64,000 nt of DNA from Hemicentrotus pulcherrimus (taxonomy: Eukaryota > Echinodermata > Echinoidea > Camarodonta > Strongylocentrotidae), in NCBI GenBank assembly GCA_003118195.1, contig BEXV01000051.1:428123-492122 (forward strand). The letters run 5' to 3'. The notes beneath the pieces were generated by a model. It did not search any database and had not been told where the DNA came from. It was given only the letters and a program-made list of their open reading frames with translations. Below, piece after piece: positions 1-10,831 of the stretch. Position 1 is the first letter of the stretch. The number at the start of each line of letters is the position of its first letter. The position numbers were made by a program, and so were the translations under genes.

Positions 1-166
1 TTGCCACATCTAAGTTCTTTCCGGTGAACGGCACCTTGTTTGAGGTAAATCAATGTTATGCACATTGTAATAGAATTGAGATGGTAAGTTATTTTTAAAC
101 AGTTAAAACTAAGGTTTCAATTTGAAGTTGTTTTGTTGTTGTTACTGAGACCCCCCCCCCTCCCAT

Positions 167-390
167 GACAAAACAGCATAACAGACATTTTGAAGTTTAT
201 GTGACATAGGCAAAACGTGTTCTTTTAAAAGCCTTTAGAGACCTTGTAACCACATAAACTATGATCAACTTGTCTGAATAGACATTTGGCATGTCTTACA
301 AGATTCAATTATTTTTTTGAAAAATCTCAAAAAAATTTTAGGAAAAATCTTGCATTTTACGCTCGAAAATGTCTGTTATGCTGTTTTATC
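167..390. repeat. Small inverted repeat (foldback remnant)
   Basis: The segment at 167-191 (ACAAAACAGCATAACAGACA and flanks) returns as its reverse complement at 366-390, separated by about 175 bases. A C-run at 151-160 lies just outside. Related text (TATGCTGTTTTGTCATG) occurs again near 980-996, so this is probably a dispersed repeat. No target-site duplication was recognised. Confidence 0.6.
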
Positions 391-752
391 GTGGTGTTAC
401 TGCTTTAACAATGAATTGACAAACTTTGACAGAAAGTAATTAATGCAAGATACTATTAATTTAACGAGTTTTGATATTTAATATGATGTACATGTTGAAT
501 TAAAGTCTTCAAATAACATAGATCATGTAGGTGTTTGCCTAAAACTATGTCAATTTTGAACGCTTTTTAAACAAATTTGAAATATGCAATTGACAAAATC
601 AATCAAAGGCCGTATTATTCATTCATATTCATTGCACTTTGTCGATTTCAGCAACAAAAAATCACCACTTTATGTGGTTTTATATTTGGGACTAACCTCG
701 ATTAGCATTGTGCTTTTTTGCGTTGGCCCTTTTGTCAATAATGCAGTAATGT

Positions 753-785
753 CCGTGCACTGAAGCATCCGGCTTCAGTGCACGG
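753..785. repeat. Perfect 14-bp hairpin with 5-base loop
   Basis: CCGTGCACTGAAGC (753-766) is followed by a five-base loop and its exact reverse complement GCTTCAGTGCACGG (772-785). The stem is GC-richer than its surroundings. No ORF or known RNA family is recognised here. Confidence 0.8.
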
Positions 786-1822
786 TGCTTTGTGATGTTA
801 TGCTCTTTTGTCATGGGTTTTTAAGAAGAACATTCTGTTGTGCCATTTAGACATGCTAATTAATTATGAATAGTGATCACTTTAACAATTCAAAAAATGG
901 TTTAACATGTGTATTGATATGATGTATTGAGTACCAACATCAATAAAAAAAAAACCCCGCATTTTAAACAAATTGTATGGTATGCTGTTTTGTCATGCAT
1001 GGGGGCGATATTCTCAATAGCGGTTTCTAGCTGCATTGGGCTTGGGCCGCTAATGAATAAGGCACAATTATTAGGTGAATGAATGTATAAGAACCCCCAA
1101 TCTTCCCGTCCCAAAACATATCCCATAGTGCAACGCGCGCTTTTGCATTGATATGACGATATCCGGTCGATAGCGTGCTTGCAGCAGCCATGCCAGTGCT
1201 AGCTTTTGTGCATGTGATGTGTGTAGTGTGCATGCATGCCGCGCTGTTGAATCAAGGGAACGCTGCAGTTTGGGTGAGTTGGTTAAAACTACTTAATTAT
1301 GAATTAAAGAAATCTGATATGTGTGAGCAGTAGCAGTAACATTTTATGTTATTGAATGCAGGTGATATTATAACGGAAGATTACATTTTGAAATGATCAT
1401 AGGCTGAAGACTACTTTCGGAATCGGAAGTGCATGTGCAAGTGTGTGATTCGGCGTGGCGTGGACTTTGTCTTGATCTTGATGCCTCGTTACTTGATGTG
1501 TGTGTACAAAGAGATGTGTGTTTCAATGGTGCATTTTAGGGTTTTCCAAGTTCGCGCACATAAGAAAATTTGGAATGTGATATTCGATCCATGATATCTC
1601 ATATTCTACACAAAACTATTCATATCAAGTACGGTAGTCTATAACCTAATGGATAGCCAAATTTTAGTACAAGAGACTGAAGAGTCCAAAGGTCAGACTA
1701 GATAAATCATTTTCAAAAGAAATTGCGTCAAGAGTCGATATCCCTGGGGTTCTTTTATCGAAGTAGATCTAAGTACAAGATCAACGACATCTCAACCCTG
1801 TCCAAACTTGCATGCTAAGCAG

Positions 1823-2252
1823 TAGACCGAATTTTTTGTCTCTTTCGTTCGTTAGCCTCTTATTGTGGTACGGTCGGCTCTCTCTTTAGAGACCGAAACA
1901 GACCATACCGCGAGGTGTGCAAATCTATGTTGAAAGTCTATTTTAACTCTCGCAATTGGATGTCGATTTTGACCCATAATTTCTTAAAAATGGACCATAA
2001 AACGGATTATTTCAGTCAAGTTGGTAAGTGGAACTGAAAAAGTTAAGCCTGAAGCTAATTTACAATGTAAAATGCAGCAAATATATATGCTGTAAAAGGA
2101 GTAATTCGGTGATAAGTTTTGCAAGTTTGGTGTACTGATTTGCACACCTAACCTGCACACCTCGCGGTATGGTCTGTTTCGTTCTCTAAAGAGAGAGCCG
2201 ACCGTACCCCAATAAGAGGCTAACGAACGAAAGAGACGAAAAATTCGGTCTA
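1823..2252. mobile_element. Foldback MITE, 430 bp, with 9-bp target duplication
   Basis: The element begins TAGACCGAAT and ends ATTCGGTCTA. Inverted arms of roughly 90-100 bp run from both ends and include the near-identical blocks TCTTTCGTTCGTTAGCCTC and its complement. The 9 bases GCTAAGCAG flank it exactly on both sides (1814-1822 and 2253-2261), which marks a real insertion. It has no coding capacity, so it must have been moved in trans. A 9-bp duplication with long terminal inverted repeats resembles Mutator-like elements; that assignment is inference. A relative lies at 21310-22051. Confidence 0.88.
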
Positions 2253-3170
2253 GCTAAGCAGTAGGGGTGCTGGTCCGAGAATGAGAATTGTAGACATAGA
2301 TTTAAACAAGGATATCCTCATACACGTCAACAGATTTGCACCCTAAAAAAATAAGGATCGTCCATCAACGATTTTTTCTTTGGTGCTCTGGGGTTGTAGG
2401 GTTTCTGATCCGCTTACTGGCAATGCGAAAAATGTGTAATAAAATGTCCATTGCCCGTCTTCCTGCAAATTTAGTGCTCATAACATGATAGTCTTTCTGC
2501 TTTGTAAATGAGAAAATGCATCGTGGAGCATCATTGCAGAGGATCGGACGATCTATAATTTTTAGTACTGGTATGCAATTTGTCCTCGTTCACAAGGATA
2601 TCCTAGCTATTTGTTTTGCAAAACTGTCGCCAAGATGAGCGACAACTTGCGATACAATTCCTTCTTCCAAACCTTTCATATTGCAGGCCTGCATTTTATT
2701 CCTATTTTCCAGGTTATTCCCTTATTTTTTCTATTCTTCCCTGTTTTTCCCAATTTTCTTACAGGGGGGAATGTTGTTAGATGCCATTTTCCCCCAAAAA
2801 TCCTCTTTTTATTTTTACTCAAGAGAAGCATGGTTGAGGGAGAAAAATAATCTTTATTTTTTTTTTTATTGCTCACTATCACCCCTGTTTATGTTTAGAA
2901 CGCCATCTCAAGGGAACTTAAAGTGAGTCTATGGGCAGTGAAAAAATGAATACTTGGAATTCATTTTAAAACTTATTTTTTGGTCTTCAACCAGGTCAGG
3001 GTTATCGTCATCCCCCCAAGTCATATTAAATTGTGTAATGCAGGCAAGACTGCCAAGGGCATTTCCCTTGTTTATAAAGCTAAAGTAAATTGAAAAATAA
3101 ATCTTCTCGACTCGACCCTCTGTATTCTGAATTTCTAGGAGACGGAAGATTTTGAGAGATATCTTCCACC

Positions 3171-6100
3171 ATGGCCAAGAAGCTCTTTGTGGGGAACCTA
3201 CCCCAGGGGTGTACTAATGAGGATCTCAAGACCCTTTTCGCAACGATAGGACAGGTGGTAGAATGTGATGTTCTGAAGAACTATGGATTCGTGGTAAGTT
3301 TACTAAAAAGGAAGCTCCTTTGGCGATATAATTTCTCTTCTGGAAATACCATTGAGATGAAATTCAAACACGATAGGTGATTTGAAACTGGATCACTGTC
3401 TCCACCAATATCTGCAAAATTTGTACATATGTCTTTTGCAGATGTAAGGGACACTGACAATGTATCAAATTGCTTTTGCATTGATAAACATGTTATTTAC
3501 AACACAAACATGCATATCCAAACTATTTCTGACAGAGGATACAAAAGTTATGAATTTTTTAAGTTTTGATTTTGTGACGTCACTTTCGATATGCTCTTCC
3601 ATATGTTGTGTACTGTAATTTCCATAAATTGCCCCCTTTTCATGGTTCTCGATGAAGGAGTGGATCTATTTCATAGAGGCGTGTATAAAAGCATGTGTCT
3701 GATAATATATCGAATGCACAGGTAAAATAATTATGATTTTCCTGAGAAAATGGCAATTTATGGAATTTACAGTACACAACGTAAAGGAGAGCAGCTCGCA
3801 TGTGACTTCACAAAATTAAAACTTTAAAAATTCATAACTTTTGCATCCTTTGTCGGATTTTCGTCAAACCTTCACTGATATGTTTCTCTCACTGTTCTGC
3901 TTTTATTAAAAACAACTTAAGTTCAGGGTGGACTTTCCCTTTAATTGTTAAAGGACAAGTCCACTCGAAAAATAACTTACTTTCAATAAAAGCAGAAAAA
4001 TCCGACAAACCAATCAAAAAAAGTTTGAGCAAAATCGGATCACTAATAAGAAAGTTGTGAATTTTTTAATAAGTATGTAAAACTATGGAACAATGAGATT
4101 CTCAACAAAAATTGCCAAGATGGTTATCAGTTTGTGACGTCATGTCCTCATAACTTATCAATTACTTTACATAGTTTGATCGCATTAATTTCCCCTTTTA
4201 TCACCAAAAACCTGATTTCCCCATGCCTTTGCCCAGGTTATATGATTTGTATCATATTGCGTGCATGAAATTTCTCATGAATTTTGAAGAATTTATACTA
4301 TTTTCTGAATTTTGTACTTCATGATTATTAATTTTTATATAAATAGTTTATCAAAATTCATTTTTTCATGATTTAACCGCACAAAAATTACTCCTTATTT
4401 TTGCATCCACACAAACACATATTACTAACAATCTACCTTGGATGCTGATGTGAAGAAATAGGATTCTTAGGGTGAAAATAGGAAATTTGTATTGTTAATA
4501 TACAGAAAATAATTGGTGGATAGTGAGGACCATACATCACAGACTCATGAGTGAGTTGCCAATTTGTGTAGTGATTTTCAAAGTTTTTCACGTCAAAATT
4601 CATAACTTTCTTATTAGTTATCCAATTTTGCTCAAACTTTATTTGATTGGTTTGTCTGATTTTTCTGGTTCTATTACAAGTAAGTTATTTTTGGGGTGAA
4701 CTTGGGCTTTAAGTTTCCAATATTTGTGAAAATAAACCCAACTGAAAATAATATGATGTACAGGTAAGTAATGCCATTATGACAGTGTATCATGTTATTG
4801 CTTTGAAACTACCCCTCATACTGTGATGTAAATAGAATTCTTATCAAATGAACATCCATTTTGTCTCTTCTCAAAAATGCCATTTTTGTTTTTGTGTCAT
4901 TACCAGAAATATTCCAAATTTTCATTCACACATTCTATCCTTCCAGGTTTAGTGATATGTTTTATCTCATTCTTATTTGGATTCACATTTTAATGATTAG
5001 TTTGTGTAGTGGAAAATAGTTTAGAAAATATGTACTTGATATTGAGTTAATGGTTTTGAATTGTTTGTTGTAGCACATGTCCACAATTGAGGAAGCTTTG
5101 GAAGCAGTTAGCAAACTTGGTGGTCACAGATTGTATGGTAATGCAATCAGGGTACAGCACTCTACCTCAGGCGAACGACAAGAGCCGTAAGTCTCGTGGG
5201 AACGGTTTCATCACCACTTGGGAGCAGCAAAGTTTCTGACATTCATTGCATGGGTTCTATCCTGTCAAAAGGTGTATGCTCGGTTCGGAATTAAAACAAG
5301 CTGACTTCGGAGATCCAAAGTAACAAGTGATTGCATGGACCAGAAACTTTGCTGTTCTACCATGATCATTATATGATATTACAATCTCACCCGCGAAGTC
5401 CTCTCATTTACCCTGTTCTCATTCCAACAAATTGGCCCCTTTGTACTTTTCTTAAAGCACATGGCAACGGAAACTGAATGCCAAGAGGCGGTCACTCAGC
5501 TAGACAAGACTGATTTCATTGGCAACATTATCCAGGTCCAATTGTCCACATCCACAGTGCACAAATCAACTGGTGTGGGCAACAAAGGAGAATGCTTCCA
5601 GTGCGGTAAAATGGGGCACTTCTCTCGCGACTGTCATTTTAACGGGAGGTAAGCAGACCGCGTGTAACCCTGCACCTCAAGATTAATCTTAGCGTATGTC
5701 TCCATCGCGATATCGGTTCTTCATTTTCAGAAAAGGTCTTCTTTTTTCTGCCATTTTTATTGTCCATTTGTTAAAGGCCATGTACATGATAATGGCTAAA
5801 GTCACAATAATAAGGATCTACAGTGGTTGTTTTAATATTTTGATAGACATGATTACAGAGCTCTTTTAATTATAGTCAATCTACTGAACACAATTTCAAT
5901 TGAAATGTAAAAACAAAAGGAAAATTCAGTGAAGATTGTTTTATTTGTTATGAATGAATTAGTTATGTATTAAGCCTCTGTACAATATGTATAACAGGTT
6001 TATTTTAGTTACTATATTCTTGCCTTGATTACTTAAAACTTGTACAACAGTTTTAATCATGGCCCATTTTAGATTTACGAGTTTGAATTTCTACATACTT

Positions 6101-8615
6101 TATCTCGCTCTCCAAAGGTTAAGCCATGTCTTTACAATTCTTTTATATGATGCTTGCAATCATTACAATCTTTCAATCATTTATTTTTATCAATTTGTTT
6201 TGAAATAGTGGAGAAGGAGGAAGGGCCAGAGGACGAGGAGGTGGAAGAGGATTCAGAGGTGGCCGTGGAGGCGGTGGTTACCGTGGCGGTGATGGAGGCG
6301 GTCGAGGTAGTTACAGGGGCGGAAGAGGAGGTCGTGATCGAGCACCAGTAGACTACAAAGACAGAGATTATTATGATGGTTATGCCTCTCGTAGACAGCC
6401 TCCACCTGATTCCTACTATGATCGTTATTATGATGACTACTACAGGTATGAGTCAAATTTTAGGATACTGCATGATTGTGATTACATTAATTGTGTCAGT
6501 ATTGGTCTTATTTGCATTCATTTACATTAATGCTGGTCATAAACATGTAAGGATTGTCCTGGAACAAGTTCTTGTTTGGAATTGATTACTATTTTATTTT
6601 TATCTTTAATTTTGCCATTTTCTTGAACAAACTTCAAGTAGCCCCTTTTTATTTAGATGGATGGTTTATCTGATTTGATGTTTATTCATGAGTTGCTTTA
6701 TCTATGTTATTGAATAAAGACCTTTGTCAGGAAAGCATGAATTTACAGCTTTGTTATATTTCTATTTCCTAAACAGGCGTCCACCCCCATATCCCTACCC
6801 TCCACACTCTCGTGACCCGTATGCTCGTGACCCCTACAGAGCAAGGAGCCGAAGCCCCCCTCCAGCAAGGAGGCCCCTGACACCACCAAGGTACAGGAGA
6901 CGTGATTCCCCACCACCACCACCTAGGTGGGTACTAACAATACCAAATTACATTGCACCCACATAAATAACTTGATTGCTTTCAAGTCAAATTTATTGAG
7001 TGATATATAATGAATGTTTGACGTAAACGTGAGCTGGTCTGCTATGGTCCATTTCATTTCAAATATACAATTTAGATGCATTTCTAAAAGATTGGTCATA
7101 CATGTACAAAACACTCCTATTTTAGTACGTACACATAGAATGGCATAATTGTCACAAAACAGATTGGTACATGTACTTGACAACTGAAGGTTGTGCATTT
7201 TAATTCATGTAATTCATAGGCAATTTAGTGGATGTGTCCTTTACATTTGATAACATCATGTTCATTCATATTACAGGGACTTCTACGATTACCCTCCAAG
7301 TGACAGATATGCAGATTCCAGGAGCCAGTGAGTAGAACTTCCTGCCTTTATTATTCTAATTATCTTTTATAGGGATGTAGATGGTTTCATTCGAATCGCA
7401 TGCTCACATCATCCTTTCTTTTTCACTTTAGCTTTCTTGAAATTACCATGTATAAAATGTTTAGATATGTACTATCATTGAGCTGTAGTGTCAAAGTTTT
7501 GAGTCGCGTAAAGAGATTCGAAACAATGATGACTTCAGAATATATATTTGTGCTCATACTTAATCACTTCATTGAGGTGTCATATGAAGGGCAGAAAATA
7601 AACTTTCCGGAAATGTTATTTTCTCTTTCAAATTCAAATAACGTTCGACAAATGACTTTTGGGTACCCTTTCTTCAAATTGTTTTTAATTACTCATGCAT
7701 GAAATAGGCACCATATGAGTTGAATTAAATGGAAGATGAGGATCTAAGCTTCACAAACATGTGTCATTTATAAATTTTAATAGTAATTAAGTTATGATTA
7801 ATCATTGATAATTCCCAGTTTTCGTTTTTTCTGTGACGCACTGTATAAATATCTTTTTGATCATGTTATATGGCGAAGTGAGGAATATGTGTTTTTAGTG
7901 TAAACTTGTTCAGAATTCAAGTCCATCCTGATATAAGTTGGTTTTGTTAGAAGCAGAAAATTACAGGAATACATAGTACAATTTTATCTAAATTCCAATT
8001 GAAAATTTTGAAGTTATGGATTGTCAAAGTTTTCATCAATGAAACAGGAATTGGCAACACTGCTTATCTTGCAAAGTCCTCTCCCATTTGCTTTGAACAT
8101 AAATTTCATTAACTTTCAAATTGCTTCATACAGGGATGTAAAGAAACATCTGCACAATGTATATTAAGGATGCTTGTATGATTGAAAATTTTCTTTAGGG
8201 GAAATAGAGATTCCAGAATTTTTTTATTTACAGAACATTTGGGAGGGAACCTTGCAAAAATGTCACAGAGTTGCCAATTTGTGTTTGATCATAACTTCTA
8301 AATTTCATCATTTTCTTCTTTTTAATCATTGCTGTAACTTTTGCTGACATATTCCTCATTTTTCTGCTTCCATTTTTTCTGTTCATTATTTGAACAGGCT
8401 TTTAATCTTTTCATTTTGTAGAATTTGGCTTTACCTCCAGCATTTGACAATATAAACCCTCTGTGCAAAGTTCATATTTGGCGCAAGAATGAGGCGTGCT
8501 CCTCTATCATTATGTAATTCTTTTTTCCCTGTTGCGTGAAACACTCCTCCTCTACAGCTACCCACCACCAAGGCCCCGTTACAGTTCTCCGCCGCGACAG
8601 ACGTCTGCATTCTAA
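3171..8615 (+). CDS. RBM4/Lark-like RNA-binding protein (RRM, CCHC zinc knuckle, RGG and RS/PY-rich tail)
   Basis: Coding exons: 3171-3293, then either 5074-5186 or 5458-5648, then 6209-6445, 6777-6926, 7277-7327 and 8558-8615. With 5458-5648 the product is 269 residues; with 5074-5186 it is 243. The start sits in an ideal context (CCACCATGG). Exon 1 gives the first half of an RRM (RNP2 KLFVGNL, RNP1-like NYGFV). Exon 5458-5648 completes it and adds a CCHC knuckle (CFQCGKMGHFSRDC). The next exon is RGG-rich, followed by Tyr-, Pro- and Arg/Ser-rich segments. RBM4 and Drosophila Lark have this order but two complete RRMs; here only one first-half exon is found. Those relatives regulate splicing and translation in nucleus and cytoplasm. 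All junctions after exon 1 are phase 2, so cassette use is easy. Family assignment is strong; one-to-one orthology is not shown. Confidence 0.88.
3528..3944. repeat. Truncated foldback element in intron 1 of the RBM4-like gene
   Basis: Segments around 3528-3635 and 3746-3870 are inverted copies, for example GTGTACTGTAATTTCCATAA against its complement at about 3755-3774. The right side continues to a terminus GGTGGACTTTCCCTTTAA. The matching left terminus is missing, so the element looks 5' truncated. It abuts the foldback that starts at 3949. Confidence 0.65.
3949..4712. mobile_element. Foldback MITE in intron 1 of the RBM4-like gene
   Basis: The left end reads TTAAAGGACAAGTCCACTCG and the right end GTGAACTTGGGCTTTAA. 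Inner arms match as reverse complements (a GAAAAATAACTTAC block; the phrase TTGAGCAAAATCGGAT against ATCCAATTTTGCTCAA). Arms are about 130 bp and diverged. The ends share TTAA, so a TA or TTAA target is likely. No coding capacity is seen. Confidence 0.72.
5074..5186 (+). other. Alternative RRM second-half exon (RBM4-like gene, version 1)
   Basis: Acceptor TTGTAG precedes CACATG and the donor is GTAAGT. It encodes about 37 residues ending an RRM (HMSTIEEALEAVSKLGG, then a GNAIRVQHST strand). The entry phase is 0 and the exit phase is 2, exactly as in the exon at 5458-5648. Spliced to the RGG exon at 6209 it keeps the frame and yields a protein without the zinc knuckle. Spliced to the exon at 5458 it shifts frame and stops after about 15 codons. 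Reading through its donor gives an immediate TAA. Confidence 0.72.
5458..5648 (+). other. Alternative RRM second-half exon with CCHC zinc knuckle (version 2)
   Basis: Acceptor CTTAAAG precedes CACATG and the donor is GTAAGC. It encodes the last half of an RRM (ending IIQVQLSTS, very like the end of RRM2 in RBM4 and Lark) and a canonical C-X2-C-X4-H-X4-C knuckle. Phases are 0 in and 2 out. It lies 271 bases after the competing exon, and both begin with the same six bases. Confidence 0.82.
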
Positions 8616-9310
8616 AAAGAAAATCGCGACCGAATTACTGGATATATCCTCGTCCAGTTCCTCCACACTGATACCGTTTCAATGTATTCGGTCCCTTCCG
8701 AGCTCCTTTCCGCTGTTATATATATGTCAGACTCTTAGTTTGAGTCGTTTGATCCGGTTCTCGGTATCAAAGAGTGGAACTTCAAGGAATGTACATAGTA
8801 TCATGGACAGATATAGGAGACTGAATGTCAAGAAAGCTCTCTTGGTTCTAGTAGATTCTTGTGTGCGTATGAACGTCAACCTTTAGATCATGTACATAGC
8901 TTTAATCCTTTTTTATCCAAACGTTTCCTGATCAAAGAAATCATTAAAAATGGTTGGGCTGAATGATGTTAAAAAAACTAACCCATTCGATTTTTGCATC
9001 TTTATATATTTTGATACATGTATGTGTTAAATTCTAAGAATCATAAACAGGAGCCCTCCGTAGAAACAGTCCCATTTACAATACCCAGTGTTGAAAAAAA
9101 TAAAAATAATCAGTGTTTACTCGTTACCGTTAAATGTTCGCTGACATTGTCTGCTTGAACCAGATACCGCGATGTCCGTTTAAAAAGAAGTAGATTGTTG
9201 AATGTAAGAGATGGAAATTAATCTTTTTTAGACTGTATCAACAAATTGAATGCTTCTAGCGTGTTTTAGTCTATGTTGTATTTCTGTCAATAAAAGTTAA
9301 GATAAATTCT
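8616..9310 (+). other. 3' untranslated region of the RBM4-like gene, proximal isoform
   Basis: The sequence after the TAA at 8613-8615 has no coding continuation. A poly(A) signal AATAAA lies at 9289-9294, preceded by T-rich, TGTA-containing sequence. The cleavage site is inferred to be some 15-25 bases further on. Confidence 0.6.
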
Positions 9311-10584
9311 GAAAATAACGTTATGCAGCTGTCTTCTTTTTCTGGAGTGTAAATTAGCAATTCTATCAATTTCGCAAGTATATACAGAATCTGGGGCACA
9401 TGCAAAGTGTCTTCCAATTTTTAACCGCCAGAAGTTTTAGTCTTGCAAAGCTGTTTTCTGCTTTTGGGACTAAATTCGCTGTTAAAAATAGTTATTTTGA
9501 AAATTTCATTGGGTTTAATTTATTTGGGTTAATCAATAAGACAAGCCGGAGATCATGTGTGTTATATATATCGTGGAGCCAAGGTATTCCTGGAGTGCGC
9601 CATTGTCCGTGTATTATATGATGAACATTATATACGGCGAGCGTTGAGGTGTATTTGCCGGATTACTTCAAGAGTTTATGCACCAATGACCGACCTATTC
9701 ACCGTGCGATCAAAGAAATGCTCTCGTGTCTTGAATATTCCACCTGAGAACCTGTAAGTATTCCTCTTTGCGTAACCGGAAAAAAAAAACGGATTAAGCC
9801 GACAGACAGAGGCATCCTTACCTTGCCAATGGCCGATTACCAATGTTGAAGGAATCGTTACTCCTGTATATAGGGTTTCCAAATAGCTAGGGATGTATCT
9901 TAGTAATAAGGAATTAGCAATTTAATTGCAAATTTGGCCGTGAGGGACACTACATAGATATCGAGCTTCATATATGATTTCATACTATGGATATTGTACA
10001 TCATAATCATTTATTGCCAGTAATTGATGCATAACGATTCATTACTAAAATTCTTTCATGCATTTGCTTAATTGTTGTGGTAAGGAAGATATTCTTACAG
10101 CAGAGCTGCCATCCATTCCATTTTTGCTGGAATTACTGTTTTTTCCTCCAAATTACGGTATTACGTTTTTTTCTTCATAAACTACTTTTTTTTTCTTTTT
10201 TTTACATACCGCTCTTTAAACTGCCCTAAAATGAAGATTTGATCACAAATTCAGTAGAAAACTAGATTTGAAACAGACTTGAAATAAAAAGATTCTCAAA
10301 AAGAAAATGAAATGCAGATAATACCAAAATAAACACCCCAAAAATTCCTGCTTGTAAGGAAAAAAAAAACAGCATGACGATTGAACATTGCTGCATTGGA
10401 AGTGTGCCGTGCGTGGTTGTAAGTTTCGTTTTTACGAATTCCTTTTTTTTTTGTTGGCATCATGATTCCTTTTTTGGGTCGCACAAGGTTGGCAGCTCTG
10501 ATACAGTAAATTCAATTGTTCATCTTCCAAAAATTTACTGTAAAGTTATTGCCACATCTCAATTTTGTCTATGGTTAAATACAG
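9311..10584. other. Intergenic or intronic stretch
   Basis: Several short open frames (for example 9400-9757) show no domain, splice or compositional support. If the exon at 10585 belongs to the RBM4-like gene, this stretch is intronic in the long isoform. Otherwise nothing is recognised. Confidence 0.4.
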
Positions 10585-10831
10585 ATCATCCACTCTCAAT
10601 GGCACTCAACCAGCTGAACATCTTGCAGCTGAAGCCCTTCACATGATCAAACATTCTGCTGGCCAGAGACCCCAGCATCGATCTGATGACTATGAAATGT
10701 ATGACATGAGCAGCCCCAGACCCAGGGGCAGTCCTCGTAGTCGAGGTAGTCCAAGACAGTCGTATCATCAAGCCAAAGCATACCATGGTGCCCTGGGCAA
10801 CCACAACATGTCCTACAGACCAGAGATGTAA
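10585..10831 (+). other. Probable alternative terminal exon of the RBM4-like gene
   Basis: An acceptor (TTAAATACAG) precedes an open frame of 82 residues ending in TAA at 10829-10831. The phase (2) fits exon 7277-7327 and the other downstream exons; joined to 7277-7327 it gives a 332-residue isoform. The encoded tail has an Arg/Ser/Pro/Gly segment (SPRPRGSPRSRGSPRQS) and ends in Tyr/Asn-rich sequence, in keeping with the style of the gene. An AATAAA at about 10987 could end the transcript; a possible donor near 10933 may instead lead further downstream. It could also belong to an unrecognised separate gene. Confidence 0.5.

Larger units (their letters stand above)
1..3138. other. Intergenic region upstream of the RBM4-like gene
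   Basis: No convincing coding exon is visible on either strand; open frames are short and have no domain character. The stretch holds a small inverted repeat (167-390), a perfect hairpin (753-785) and a complete foldback transposon (1823-2252). The last part should contain the promoter and perhaps a non-coding first exon of the RBM4-like gene, because a good acceptor (TTTCTAG) sits at 3132-3138, just before the leader that carries its start codon. I could not fix a transcription start. Confidence 0.5.

Noticed and set aside
5074..5648. Both RRM second-half exons used in one transcript
   Set aside because: Joining 5186 to 5458 shifts frame and meets TAG after about 15 codons, so a coding transcript cannot include both directly.
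8536..8886. 116-codon frame overlapping the last RBM4-like exon
   Set aside because: It is in a different frame from the spliced tail and mostly 3' UTR.
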